Source: Suillus spraguei
Lineage: Eukaryota; Basidiomycota; Agaricomycetes; Boletales; Suillaceae
Direction: 5' to 3'
NCBI GenBank assembly: GCA_016800925.1
Contig: JABCPU010000849.1
Coordinates: 1-23,880, forward strand
Length of the DNA stretch: 23,880 nt
A program made the position numbers and the translations under genes. Shown here one piece after another: positions 1 through 9,845 of this stretch; position 1 is the first letter of the stretch; each line of letters opens with the position of its first letter. The notes under the pieces are model-generated. The model was not told the origin of the DNA, searched no databases, and was given only the letters and a program-made list of their open reading frames with translations.

Positions 1-246
1 TCAAGGAACTTGGGACGACGGATCAGCGTTGCGGATGCGAGGACATCAAACCACATCGACGTCTTGATGATAAATCGCATACTGTCACTGCATAATTTCA
101 GTGCCCAGTTTGACGCAACATGATTTCGCTGGAGGACACCGAGTGAAAATTCGCAAGCGCTGTCGAGAATGCTTGCCACCGCCCTTGTCCCCCAGAGAAC
201 AGGAAATAAGAGACCGTGCAAAGGCTTGCAAAAGCATCGCCTTCCG
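1..246 (-). pseudogene. Out-of-frame C-terminal remainder of the fused transcription factor copy
   Basis: This continues the transcription factor copy after the stop at 247. It matches the start of the C-terminal regulatory region of the copy at 7504-7750 almost base for base (FLFSGGQGRWQAF-like peptide in one frame). Two one-base losses relative to that copy are visible: near 259-260 (tt versus ttt at 7762-7764) and near 167 (g versus gg at 7670-7671). The first creates the stop at 247 and the second shifts the frame again. The left window edge cuts the rest, so the true 3' end is not visible. Sequencing error in short homopolymers would give the same picture. Confidence 0.6.
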
Positions 247-1396
247 TCACTGATGCACTTGAATACGTGTGTACACGTCATGGTCCGCTGGTGCAGCGTA
301 ACTAATTGCACCTTGAAGTTGGGTGCTCCTGCGGTGAAAATCCGCAAGTAAACATGCAGCCTCTCGGGCTGAATCACTGGAATGTATGAGGATCCAGATG
401 GGTCTGTCAATGGAGCCGTCGGCGTGCAAGTACTGGATACGGAGAACATGGTCCATATAGTGTTGCAATGATGCATTTTGTTGCACATTCAGGTTAGACC
501 AGTTGAAATGAATGTTGTGAACAGGATGGGGCAAGTGAAATCCAATGGGCATGACGTTATCATCTTCTTCGTCCGGGAAGTATGCATGGTACGTTGCAGA
601 GAACTCGCTGGTGTGAGGTCGAGGCAGGATTGATTGCGTCCCTGCCAAAAGGAGGGCTTGAGTACTGTGATACATATATATATAGTAACGATACGTCTTA
701 CATGATGATTCTAAGCTAGTCGTATAAGTAGAGGAAGGATACGCAGGCAGCATAACCCCGGGATAATTTTCTCGAGAGTCCAATGGTGAATCAATGTCCT
801 GCATGACCGGAAGTCCTACAACGATATGAGAAGAAAAAAGGGGGCATTCCACGATAGGAGACATACGAGCGTCAGTGTCCCCGCGAAGATAATCATTGCG
901 GGTTATGCCCGGGTGTCGCTCGTCGCTGGAGATCGACAACGTCGGGGTCTGCGGACTCGTGCTTGGGGAAGCATAGTCCGCCGAAAGTGATAGAATAGAA
1001 GGTTCCTGGTCATTTGGGCGTGGTCCAGCACCAGAATGCCCCTTGATCATTCCCTGTGCGGCAAGAAATTTTTTTATTTTTTCTCGTAGGTCAACGACCT
1101 TGTCGCTTGCCTTGGAGGGATAGAATAAGTGGGACGATAAGGGAATGATATAGATAAATAACATACACACAACCATTCTGGACGCTTTGGGCCAAAACCA
1201 AGACATTGTAGACGAAGACGAACGCATGTTTGGCAGCTGCCCTCAGCGTTAGGCTGCTTGTCGCATTTCTGGGAAGGGGGGTGAGGATGAGCGTTCGATG
1301 ACAAAGAAGTGACGATCGAAGATCGAAGGGGTGACGTGCAAAGTACCTACCTTCCGGCGGATTCTGCACGTGTAACAACCCGACTTGGTGCGCACA
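1..1396. repeat. Segmental duplication, left copy
   Basis: Direct repeat of 7504-8901. By eye there are about two dozen substitutions and a few small indels in 1.4 kb, near 98% identity, with introns as well conserved as exons. Homology ends sharply at 1396, just outside the codons for the first Zn2Cys6 half, where this copy joins the kinase tail. The left end lies beyond the window. Confidence 0.92.
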
Positions 1397-3013
1397 AAGT
1401 CGCTGGAGATTGACAATGTTGGGGCCTGGGGGCTCATACTCGAGTGTCGCTCATTGCTGGAGGTCGATGATATCGGGGTCTCAGGGCTTGTGCTCGGGTG
1501 CAAAGCACTATCAACAAATTCAACTGCTTCCTCGACAGGAGGCCGATCGGTAAGTGACATAGACCAGCAGCGGATCATGAAATTCCAGTGTCTGTCAGTG
1601 ACGTGAACACTGGGTGGACGGGGATGTATTTTCTCCTCAATGACTACTTGGCGCAGGATCTGGAAGTCACGGGTCAAGTGACACCAGGGCACATTTCCCG
1701 TCAAAACCTGCAGGACATTTTGGGTAAGCTGCTGCACCAGGAAGAGGGAATGACTTACCTGAAGCATAATGTTACCAAAGGAATACATGTCGCTTTGAGT
1801 GGTGGCCACAGAAGTTGATTCTTCTCCGGAAAGAAGTTCAGGAGCTGCCCATCTTGTTGCTCCTGGATGACCAGTCATTTTCGCGAGATACGTCATGCCG
1901 GTCAACCTTTTAAAAGTTCCGGAAAGGCCGAAATCTGCAAGATACGCCTTTCTATCACTATCGATGAGGACGTTGGTCTTGCAACTGGTCATGAATATGT
2001 GACGGATAGAATAAATAATGGATCTTACACCAGTGAGATCTCCATGAACGACGGGGTTCAAGTTCGTATGTCCGTCTTTTGCCAAACTAAATGTATGAAC
2101 TGACGTAAAAAGTTATTCATTTTCCTTAGGACAAGCACGTTGTCACCCACGATAGTTGAGGCCAGCAGCAATGTCACGAAGCTTGTACACGAAACAATGA
2201 ACTCGACTGTACAAACTAGGAATGTGTCTTAAGTGCTCACCAAAAGCAGACGATCATGCGGCCCAAGGGTCTCGTTGTTCTTGTCGAGAAACGAAGTCAG
2301 AGTGCCGTTGGTCATCCACGGAGCAACCAAAGCCACTGAAGGGCCAAAGTCCGAAGTTGTACCCATGAATTTCAAAATATTAGAGTGTCGCAACCTCTTC
2401 CAAATCCCAAGCTCTCTCCGAAATGCCTAAGAAACCTTAATGAGAATTCGATCCTTCCTTCAAAAAGAACATTACCTCAGCACTAAAGTATTGTGGTCGA
2501 ATCACTTTGACAGCGACCTGCGGGTGAGTGCCGAGTTAATAAACGTAGGAGAACTGTAACACTCGCACGAACATCTTCATCGCCGTCTGGTCCGTGGTGT
2601 ATACACTTGTAAATATTTCCGTATGTGCCGCCGGAAATCGGGTCTGGGCTGTATCGGGTGATAGACCCAGTTAAGTCTGAGATGACAATTGAAGTGATCA
2701 GCTGAGTGGAGCGAGCGACATTTGGAGTAGTAAGTGGGGATGTTTCGAGAGTATCAGTAAATCTTCGTTGATCTGCTGTCAGAGGACTGCTAACTCCGGT
2801 GTCCGTTCCAAAACTTGAATTGGCTCTGCGAGGTTTTTGGGTTTTTGGTTCCCTGCCTGGTATGACGTACGGATGTTGGCGATATTGCGCTGCCGGACGG
2901 GGGGAACGAGAACGATGCCGCTGTGCACCCGAGTTGGTCGTACTGGAAGAAGAAACTGTGTCCGGAGGGAAAGTACGACAAGAGTCTGGTTGCATGTCCA
3001 TCTCAGGCTGCAT
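247..3013 (-). CDS. TKL-type protein kinase fused in frame to Zn2Cys6 transcription factor
   Basis: Proposed exons (minus strand): 3013-2573, 2517-2476, 2426-2241, 2181-2151, 2099-2029, 1977-1759, 1707-1351, 1268-1167, 1110-867, 815-702, 641-247. They sum to 733 codons plus stop with consistent phases. Residues 1-120 are Ser/Pro-rich. The kinase domain spans about 125-400: Gly loop SGGTYGNIYK, VAVK lysine 151, HGDLTGTNVL with Asp254 and Asn259 (HGD instead of HRD), DFG 272-274, APE 302-304, RCW and DRP in the C-lobe. After a Ser/Thr-Pro tail (400-433) the same exon runs into the first half of a Zn2Cys6 cluster. Cys 441, 444, 451, 461, 464 and 471 fit Cx2Cx6Cx9Cx2Cx6C. A regulator middle region follows and ends early at 247 through a frameshift. 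Kinases of this family phosphorylate Ser/Thr; a kinase tethered to DNA is inference. Alternative: a chimeric pseudogene. The start at 3013 is the first Met of the open frame. Confidence 0.7.
1399..1498 (-). repeat. Two units of a Ser/Thr-Pro coding repeat in the kinase tail
   Basis: Two adjacent units of about 45-55 bases (1399-1443 and 1444-1498) encode SMSPQAPTLSISSD and STSPETPISSTSSNERHS. A third unit at about 913-967, inside the transcription factor linker, encodes STSPQTPTLSISSDERHPG. A fourth lies at about 8415-8473 in the right copy. The units are SP/TP-rich, so they are candidate proline-directed phosphorylation sites. The shared unit on both sides of the fusion point could have guided the recombination. 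Confidence 0.7.
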
Positions 3014-3764
3014 AGAAAATATGGCGGCTGTAGTCTGCGAGTGGTGGTTGTGTTATCGATGGGAAGGGTGGTGCATGAGAGCTGAAGCGCCCGATGCCTC
3101 GAGGTTATCAATTTATACAGCATGGCATGCAACTTACGTGAAATGAACTGTGCTTTGCCAGATTGATATTTTCGGCGCTACGTGGTGACGGAAGGGACAT
3201 TGAAACTTACACTATGCAGTGCAGAACGTAGCAGGTGCCAGTGACATGCGCACCAAGTGCGAAGTCCCGCTGGACATGAGCTGATCATACCGTGACTCAA
3301 CTCAGTCCAACAATCATCAAAAAGGAAACCTGTGTAGAGTCTGTTTCATGAACACCAATCCGTAAGCACTAGAGTAATACCAGAGAGCTCTCGGGTGGTT
3401 TATTACAGCTGTATGCAGAACAGCTAATCGTCGAAGATACATAAAATAAGAAAACGTTATTTGGATATTCTTTCTTAGGACTGACCTAGCGTTCTGCAAA
3501 CAGCTGTAAAGAAGATTTAATTAGTTTGGTCACTCGCAAATTCTCGGCTAAAGGGTTAACTTCAACCCTGTCCCTCGCCATACATACATAAGAGATATAC
3601 TTAATATTAGAGATAGATCAACGGATAAATTATTTGCGAAGCATGTATAAACGACAACTTGTAGGGTATGCGAATAAAGAGCTTTCAGAAAACTATTGCC
3701 GCGCCGCATGCAGTACACTACTTCAAAAGGGGCCTCAGGCCGGACACCTTTAAATAAGTCAGGT
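3014..3764. other. Intergenic, promoter side of the kinase fusion
   Basis: I see no recognisable gene here. The interval lies between the 3' end of the middle transcription factor copy and the kinase start, so it should hold the fusion gene's promoter. No convincing TATA or CCAAT arrangement stands out. AT content rises between about 3420 and 3680. Confidence 0.5.
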
Positions 3765-5097
3765 TCAAGTCAGGTAAAAAAAAAGATCATATGTCGTAAG
3801 ATAGCACTTTAAAACAAGAAGCACGTCTCGCATGACTACGCGCCAGTCCAAAGGTGTCCCCCCTTCTCGGCTCGTCCAAACTCGCCTCATAAGATCACAG
3901 ACCAGGGCACAGTTCCCCGCTGTCCCCATCTGCTGTTCCTGCAGGAGCTTCAGGAAGTAGTCGCGGAATTCAGGGACATCCGTCAGGCAGCCGCAGACGC
4001 ATATGTTGAACACCATACCATGCACGACACGGCTCGCCATGCTGACTTCTTCAGCACGCCTGAGAAACTTGACTGTTTCTGCGATGTAGCCCATGATCTC
4101 TGGACATTGTGGGTAGTTCCCGGATATAACAGAGTGGAGGTAGACAAGGGCAGACGCGCGGAATACTGCAGAGGTGAGGCGAGATATTTCTGCGTCAGCA
4201 GGGTGGGCGTTATTATTATCATTGGTAGTCTTCAGTATGTTTTCGATACGTTGCCCGCGTCTGACGAGTTCAGGAACGCTGAGGCTACGAGTGCGCTCGA
4301 CATCTTCCTTCCAGTATGCGAGGTCAACGATTTCAGCAAGGGCGATAACGTTGCGGGTTTCACATCCCATGACATCCATCATTGAAAGCTCCGGCCTGCC
4401 GTCACTAAAGGCAGTGCCAGACGGATCATGGAGCAACCGGGGTACTTCAAACATTGGACGACGGATCAAAGTTGCAGAGGCCAGGACATCAAGCCATATG
4501 GACGTCTTGATTATAAACCGCATGCTGTCAGTGCAGGATATCAATGCACTGACTGGCGAAGGAGGGTTTCGCTCGAGGAAGGTGAGGGAAAACCGGCAAG
4601 CACTGTCGAGGAATGCTTGCCATTGCCCCTGACTGCCGGAGAAGAGGCAGCAGGAGACCATACAAAGATTTGCAAGAGCATCTCCTTCTGTGACCGGTTC
4701 TATGACCTTCTGGATGTGTCCGTACACATCAAGGTCTCCTGGCGCACTGTAACTAATCGAACCACCTTGGGTACCCCTGCGTACAAATCCGCAAGTAAAT
4801 ATACAGCCTCTCGGGCTGCGTCACTGGAATGTATGAGATTCCAGACGATGGCGTCAATGGACCCATCGGCATGGGAGAACTGAATAGGAAGAACATGTTT
4901 CATGTAATATTGCAATAGCAAGTTTTGGTAGCCGTTCAGATCAATCCAGTTCTGATGAATGGGGTTGACGGAGGCGGGCAAGCGGTATCCCGAGGGTATG
5001 ATGGTGTAGTTGTCGTCGTCGCTGTCTGACCAGTGTGCATTGTACATTGGAGATAATTCGCTAATGTGAGGTCGGGACAACATATTGCGCTCGATTG
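3765..5097 (-). pseudogene. Zn2Cys6-family transcription factor, 5'-truncated diverged copy
   Basis: This is the third member of the array. The upstream frame (5083-4700) reads RPHISELS through HADGSIDAIVWNLIHSSD to REAVYLLADLY, clearly related to the other copies. The downstream frame (4727-3765) gives the C-terminal regulatory region (VTEGDALANLCMVS, FLDSACRFS, MRFIIKTSIWLDVLASATLI, ALVYLHSVISG, VWTSREGG), which resembles the Fungal_trans_2 type. One base is missing near 4780 relative to the other copies, separating the two frames. Upstream of about 5097 similarity stops: no Zn cluster or N-terminal exons are found before 5400. The C-terminus also runs about 13 residues past the stop used at 6852. 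Divergence is much greater than between the other two copies, so this is an older duplicate, probably non-functional. Confidence 0.75.
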
Positions 5098-5250
5098 GAG
5101 CCCCGCCAAGTTGAGAATTAGGACATTATATATATCCGGTAAGGATGCGGGTTTACACGATAACCGACGTATGATTCCTGAGCCGTATTGGGTCGTCCTC
5201 AAGGCCAGACTGCGCTCAGGCATAAACTCGGCTTACGGCCCGAAGCTTCT

Positions 5251-5418
5251 TTAATCGAGGAATTTTCGAAGAATCGCTAAGCTGTGATTCAGATGTTTTG
5301 AGGCCTGTGCAAGTTGAGGGGAAGGCTGTGGCCCTTTGGACGATTGCAGGTGAAGGACGAGTAGGCTATCGTCTAGTTGCAGCCCGGAGGAAACGAGGTT
5401 ACAGCAAGCCTTTGACAT
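5251..5418 (-). CDS. Short open frame of 55 codons, unrecognised
   Basis: An ATG at 5418 opens a 55-residue frame ending TAA at 5251. The peptide begins MSKACCNLVSSG and has a helix-like second half (ASKHLNHSLAILRKFL). It sits immediately upstream of the truncated transcription factor copy on the same strand. I do not recognise it. It may be a chance frame, or a gene fragment left where the 5' part of the neighbouring copy was lost. Confidence 0.2.
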   Translation of the reverse strand: MSKACCNLVSSGLQLDDSLLVLHLQSSKGPQPSPQLAQASKHLNHSLAILRKFLD

Positions 5419-6851
5419 AATTAGAAAACGAGTGTGTTGCAGGGTGAATTGAAAATATAAACAAACGTCAGTTTAACCGCAGGACCTATCCTCAATGGGG
5501 CTGAAAGCACATTATGGTTCTAGTCTAGATGCCAGCTCGCACAACGTTTTGTTTAGTTGTACGCTGTCGAGAGCTTTTGAGCCGTGACTAGTCCACCTAG
5601 AATGAACGAGTGGTATTCCTTGAATACAGTCCGGCTAGGACCAAGAGCCGCCCCACAGATATCATGAACTTGAACAATGCCAACAATCAATTGGCCGATG
5701 TGAAAACGCACAGCGCGGCGCACTGTCACTAGGGAACATTCCCTAATTAACGTTTAGCCTTTGAACAGCTGACGTCGAAATGGAAACTTACGAAGAAATG
5801 AACTTGCTTCACCTTGAAAAAGCAAACTTTGTCGAAATTCTGGGCACCCGTTGCGTGATTGGCACCCCAAACCCTGCAATCTTCCGAAAGGAAGCTCGCC
5901 CAGTTTGCTATCTGCACATAATAACAATAATACTCCCAGGACAAACCTATTGCAGTACCAGAGTAGAAGGCGATCACGTCAATCTCCGACAACTGAATGA
6001 TGCGCCCTCACAAATCGCCATTGGTCCGTTTGCATGGACGTCGGGAGTAAGTCATCATCAGTCACCGGAAAGTAACCGAGCCAATTTATGGGGATTTCCC
6101 TATATTTCCGCACTTTGCCAGGGCCCTGGATATTGCTATCAAAGAGGGTCGCAGCGCTACCGCCGCGGGGTTGCTGGGACGTTTTGGAGTGCCGCTGCGA
6201 AGCACCAGTTATGTAACTTGTCAAAGCAATCCTAGATCGGTCAATATCACTACTGAATGTTTTTTTTCTCCTTACAACTCGTGGAAGGTGAATATAACAC
6301 TGGAAGGTTGTGATGATGAAATCCCGCCAGAGTTCTTTGACTAGCTTGATCCAACTTTGATATGAATACCTCAGGGGGGGATCTCGGGGGTTATTGTTCT
6401 GAATAGAACCTTTTATGTTCCGAGCAGCTCGCGGAAGACTGTCATGGGACCACTGGAGAACGTTAACCGAATTTCAGAGAGTGGACCAATTTGAAACAAC
6501 ACGCATATATATATGCGGATGAGGAAAGTATTACAAAATGATAAGCAAATTAATTCGGCTCACCGGGACTAGCGGCAGTGCTAAGATGGCATCATGCGGC
6601 GGACTTGGCGGTACCTGTGGAGATGATAATCTCTAGAAAAAAAAAATACATAGCATTTGTGTGAGTCGTGTGTAGTATGGGCACAGATGCAAATTCCAGA
6701 GGCATGTAGTGTGATATACAACTTGTGTGGTATGAAAATGGAGATGTTGAGGAAATAGTTGGCAGCGCTGCACACCAGGCGAGCACCGAATACTTTTAAC
6801 AAAACATGAGAGTCAGGTAGCAATGAAGGGAAAAGGTTTAATGGGATAGCC
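5419..6851. other. Long intergenic stretch, no recognisable gene
   Basis: Open frames of 81-151 codons overlap each other on both strands (for example 5780-6235 plus, 6224-5979 minus), but none shows a known motif and no splice pattern joins them convincingly. There are two G runs at about 6373-6395. The 3' end of the right-hand transcription factor copy lies just beyond 6852. Confidence 0.45.
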
Positions 6852-8966
6852 TTATACAAGAAGCATTTGGGAGTGTTGCATGACAACACGCCAGTCTACG
6901 GGCTCCCCTCGTTCTCGGCTGTTCCACACTCGTCTCATAAGTTGAGCAACTCCAGAACAGTTCCCCACCACCGTCTCAGTCTGCTGCTCCATCAGGCGCC
7001 GTATAAAGTAATTGCGGTATTGAGGGTCATCCGTCAGGCAGCCACATATGCATATGCTGAACACGACGCTGCGCACCACATGGCGTGCTGTGCTGACGTC
7101 CTCAGCACGTTTGAGACACTCGACTGTTTCTGCGATGTTGGACATTATCTCTGGACATTGTGGGTGATCCCCAGAGATGACGGAATGGAGATAGACAAGG
7201 GCAGACGCGCGGAATACGTCAGACGTGAGGCGCCGTCGCCGTAACTTTTCTGCGTCGAGACCATGGAGACGTCCAGGGTCATTGATAGACTTCAGGATCG
7301 TTTCGATTTCTTGCCCGCGCCTGACGAGTTCAGGAACGCTCAGTCTACCTGCGCGCACGCATTCATCCTTCCAATATGCGAGATCAGCAATTTCAGCGAG
7401 CGCGAGGACGATGCGGTTTTCGCATCCCATGACACCCATCATAGAAAGCTCCACTTCCCTGTCATCAGCAGCAGTGGTGGTACCATAGAGCGAACGAATC
7501 ACTTCAAGGAACTTGGGACGACGGATCAGCGTTGCGGATGCGAGAACATCAAACCACATCGACGTCTTGATGATAAATCGCATACTGTCACTGCATAATT
7601 TCAGTGCCCAGTTTGGCGCAACATGATTTCGCTGGAGGACACCGAGTGAAAATTGGCAAGCGCTGTCGAGGAATGCTTGCCACCGCCCTTGTCCCCCAGA
7701 GAACAGGAAATAGAGACCATGCAAAGGCTTGCAAGAGCATCGCCTTCCGTCACTGATGCACTTTGAATACGTGTGTACACGTCATGGTCCGCTGGTGCAG
7801 CGTAACTAACTGCACCTTGAAGTTGGGTGCTCCTGCGGTGAAAATCCGCAAGTAAACATGCAGCCTCTCGGGCTGAATCACTGGAATGTATGAGGGTCCA
7901 GATGGGTCTGTCAATGGAGCCGTCGGCGTGCAAGTACTGGATACGGAGAACATGGTCCATATAGTGTTGCAATGATGCATTTTGTTGCACATTCAGGTTA
8001 GACCAGTTGTAATGAATGTTGTGAACAGGATGGGGCAAGTGAAATCCAATGGGCATGACGTTATTATCTTCTTCGTCCGGGAAGCATGCATGGTACGTTG
8101 CAGAGAACTCGCTGGTGTGAGGTCGAGGCAGGATTGATTGCGTCCCTGCCAAAAGGAGGGCTTGAGTACTATGATACATATATACATTTAGTAACGATAC
8201 GTCTTACATGATGATTCTAAGCTAGTCGTATAAGTAGAGGAAGGATACGCAGGCAGCATAACCCCGGGATAATTTTCTCGAGAGTCCAATGGTGAATCAA
8301 TGTCCTGCATGACCGGAAGTCCTACAACGATATGAGAAGAAAAAAGGGGGCATTCCACGATAGGAGACATACGAGCGTCAGTGTCCCCGCGAAGATAATC
8401 ATTGCGGGTTATACCCGGGTGTCGCTCGTCGCTGGAGATCGACAACGTCGGGGTCTGCGGACTCGTACTTGGGAAGCATAGTCCGCCGAAAGTGATAGAA
8501 TAGAAGGTTCCTGGTCATTTGGGCGTGGTCCAGCACCAGAATGCCCCTTGATCATTCCCTGTGCGGCAAGAAAATTTTTAATTTTTTCTCGTAGGTCAAC
8601 GACCTTGTCGCTTGCCTTAGAGGGATAGAATAAGTGGGACGATAAGGGAATGATATAGATAAATAACATACACGCAACCATTCTGGACGTTTTGCGCCAA
8701 AACCAAGACATTGTAGACGAAGACGAACGCATGTTTGGCAGCTGCCATCAGCGTTAGGCTGCTCGTCGCATTTCTGGGAAGGGGGGTGAGGATGAGCGTT
8801 TGATGACAAAGAAGTGACGATCGAAGATCGAAGGGGTGACGTGCAAAGTACCTACCTTCCGGCGGATTCTGCACGTGTAACAACCCGACTTGGCGCGCAC
8901 AGCGCCTTTAGCCTTTGGCGCTCCGGTCCGTCTAGCCTGGGCAGGAGACTTTGGTGCGGCGGGCAT
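6852..8966 (-). pseudogene. Zn2Cys6 transcription factor with Fungal_trans_2-like region, frameshifted
   Basis: This is the most complete copy. Exons: 8966-8856, 8773-8672, 8615-8373, 8321-8208, 8145-6852. Exon 1 encodes a basic N-terminus (MPAAPKSPAQARR) and the first Cys pair. Exon 2 completes the Zn2Cys6 cluster (Cx2Cx6Cx9Cx2Cx6C) and ends in PEWLR. A linker (REKIKNFLAAQGMIKG) and a long helical regulatory region follow, ending DWRVVMQHSQMLLV. Such proteins are nuclear DNA-binding regulators; targets are unknown. Two one-base losses break the frame: ccc instead of cccc (coding strand) at about 8471-8473, and one base near 7712. Allowing for both, the exons sum exactly to 621 codons plus stop. 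Splice sites are intact. It is either a young pseudogene or a real gene with assembly errors. Confidence 0.75.
7504..8901. repeat. Segmental duplication, right copy
   Basis: Partner of 1-1396 in the same orientation, offset by about 7.5 kb. This copy is flanked by its own natural first exon (8902-8966) and by the complete 3' part of the gene (6852-7503), so it is the better candidate for the parent locus. The copy fused to the kinase would be the derivative. Confidence 0.92.
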
Positions 8967-9130
8967 GATGATTAGGTGTAAGTTTGGAAGAGTGTGGGGT
9001 AAGAAAGATACAGATGGTATACAATGAGACAGAAAGAGACAAGAGGAAGCGACACAGGACGCATTCTATGTAAGAGAGTATAAGTACATAACGTTCGACG
9101 AGAACGGGGAAGGACAACACCTGTTCAACG
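8967..9130 (-). promoter_or_regulatory. Putative promoter and leader of the right transcription factor copy
   Basis: Read on the minus strand, the bases before the ATG at 8966 are strongly pyrimidine-rich (TCTCTTTCTGTCTC-like runs), a pattern common just upstream of fungal start codons. No clear TATA box was found. This block is absent from the left copy, which instead depends on the kinase promoter. Confidence 0.4.
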
Positions 9131-9845
9131 AAACTAAATTTACCTAAAAAGGAAAAATAGTAAATCTATGAAGACAGAAGGTAGTTTCGGGGTCTTTCCT
9201 TACCAAATATCCACCCCCATACCATGAGAACTTGACAAGGGGCGCTTTTGCTTCCGCGCGTTAAACGGCACTGCGGCCTTCCAATTCGGGCGCTAGCTGA
9301 TCATCATTCTATGATCAGTTGTACGGCTTTGTGTACGACAATGTACGCTTGTGTATCCACAATAGTACAGCATCATCCAGGGTTCTGGTCGGCCACTTCA
9401 TAATGTGTCAGCAAGTGGCAGTGTAATTCCAAGAAAAACATGTGTACTGACCTGCCTCATGCCAACCGCTACAATCGGAATGGTATCCAAGGACCGAACA
9501 CATCTCCGGTTCTTATTTTGAATACCGTCAGGAGACCCCATGGACCAACAATAACGCCCAAAATGGTTCCGCTTGTCAAATCCTCCGCGCTTGTCGCTTT
9601 GGCCCTGCCAATTATCAAACTAGTATATTTTACCAAACAATCAATTTTATAAACATAGTCTTCTCATAGTAGCACAACCGAATAGAGTTTGTCTACAGAC
9701 TGACCAATAGATATCGCTACAAGAGGAATAGAACTGATGCCCGTTCATCCAGTTCAAATACATCCGGGGAAGCATAATACTGACGTGAGAGTCTTATACT
9801 GAACGACAACTTGGAAAATGCCGTTATCTTGCTTGGTACTTTGTT
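9131..9845. other. Intergenic between the PH gene 3' end and the transcription factor promoter
   Basis: No recognisable gene. A short inverted repeat occurs at 9297-9318. A 70-codon frame (9440-9652 plus) and an opposite-strand frame over the same bases lack motifs. The 3' untranslated region of the PH-domain gene should occupy the right-hand part. Confidence 0.4.
9297..9318. repeat. Perfect 8-bp inverted repeat
   Basis: CTGATCAT, a six-base spacer, then ATGATCAG. It is symmetric and could bind a dimeric regulator or form a small hairpin. It lies about 330 bases upstream of the transcription factor start. Function unknown. Confidence 0.5.

Noticed and set aside
5780..6235. 151-codon open frame on the plus strand
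   Set aside because: No motif, no domain, overlaps equally long minus-strand frames, and no supporting splice or promoter pattern.
9440..9652. 70-codon frame with a hydrophobic C-terminus
   Set aside because: Short and without motif or context; the opposite strand is open too, so coding cannot be argued.
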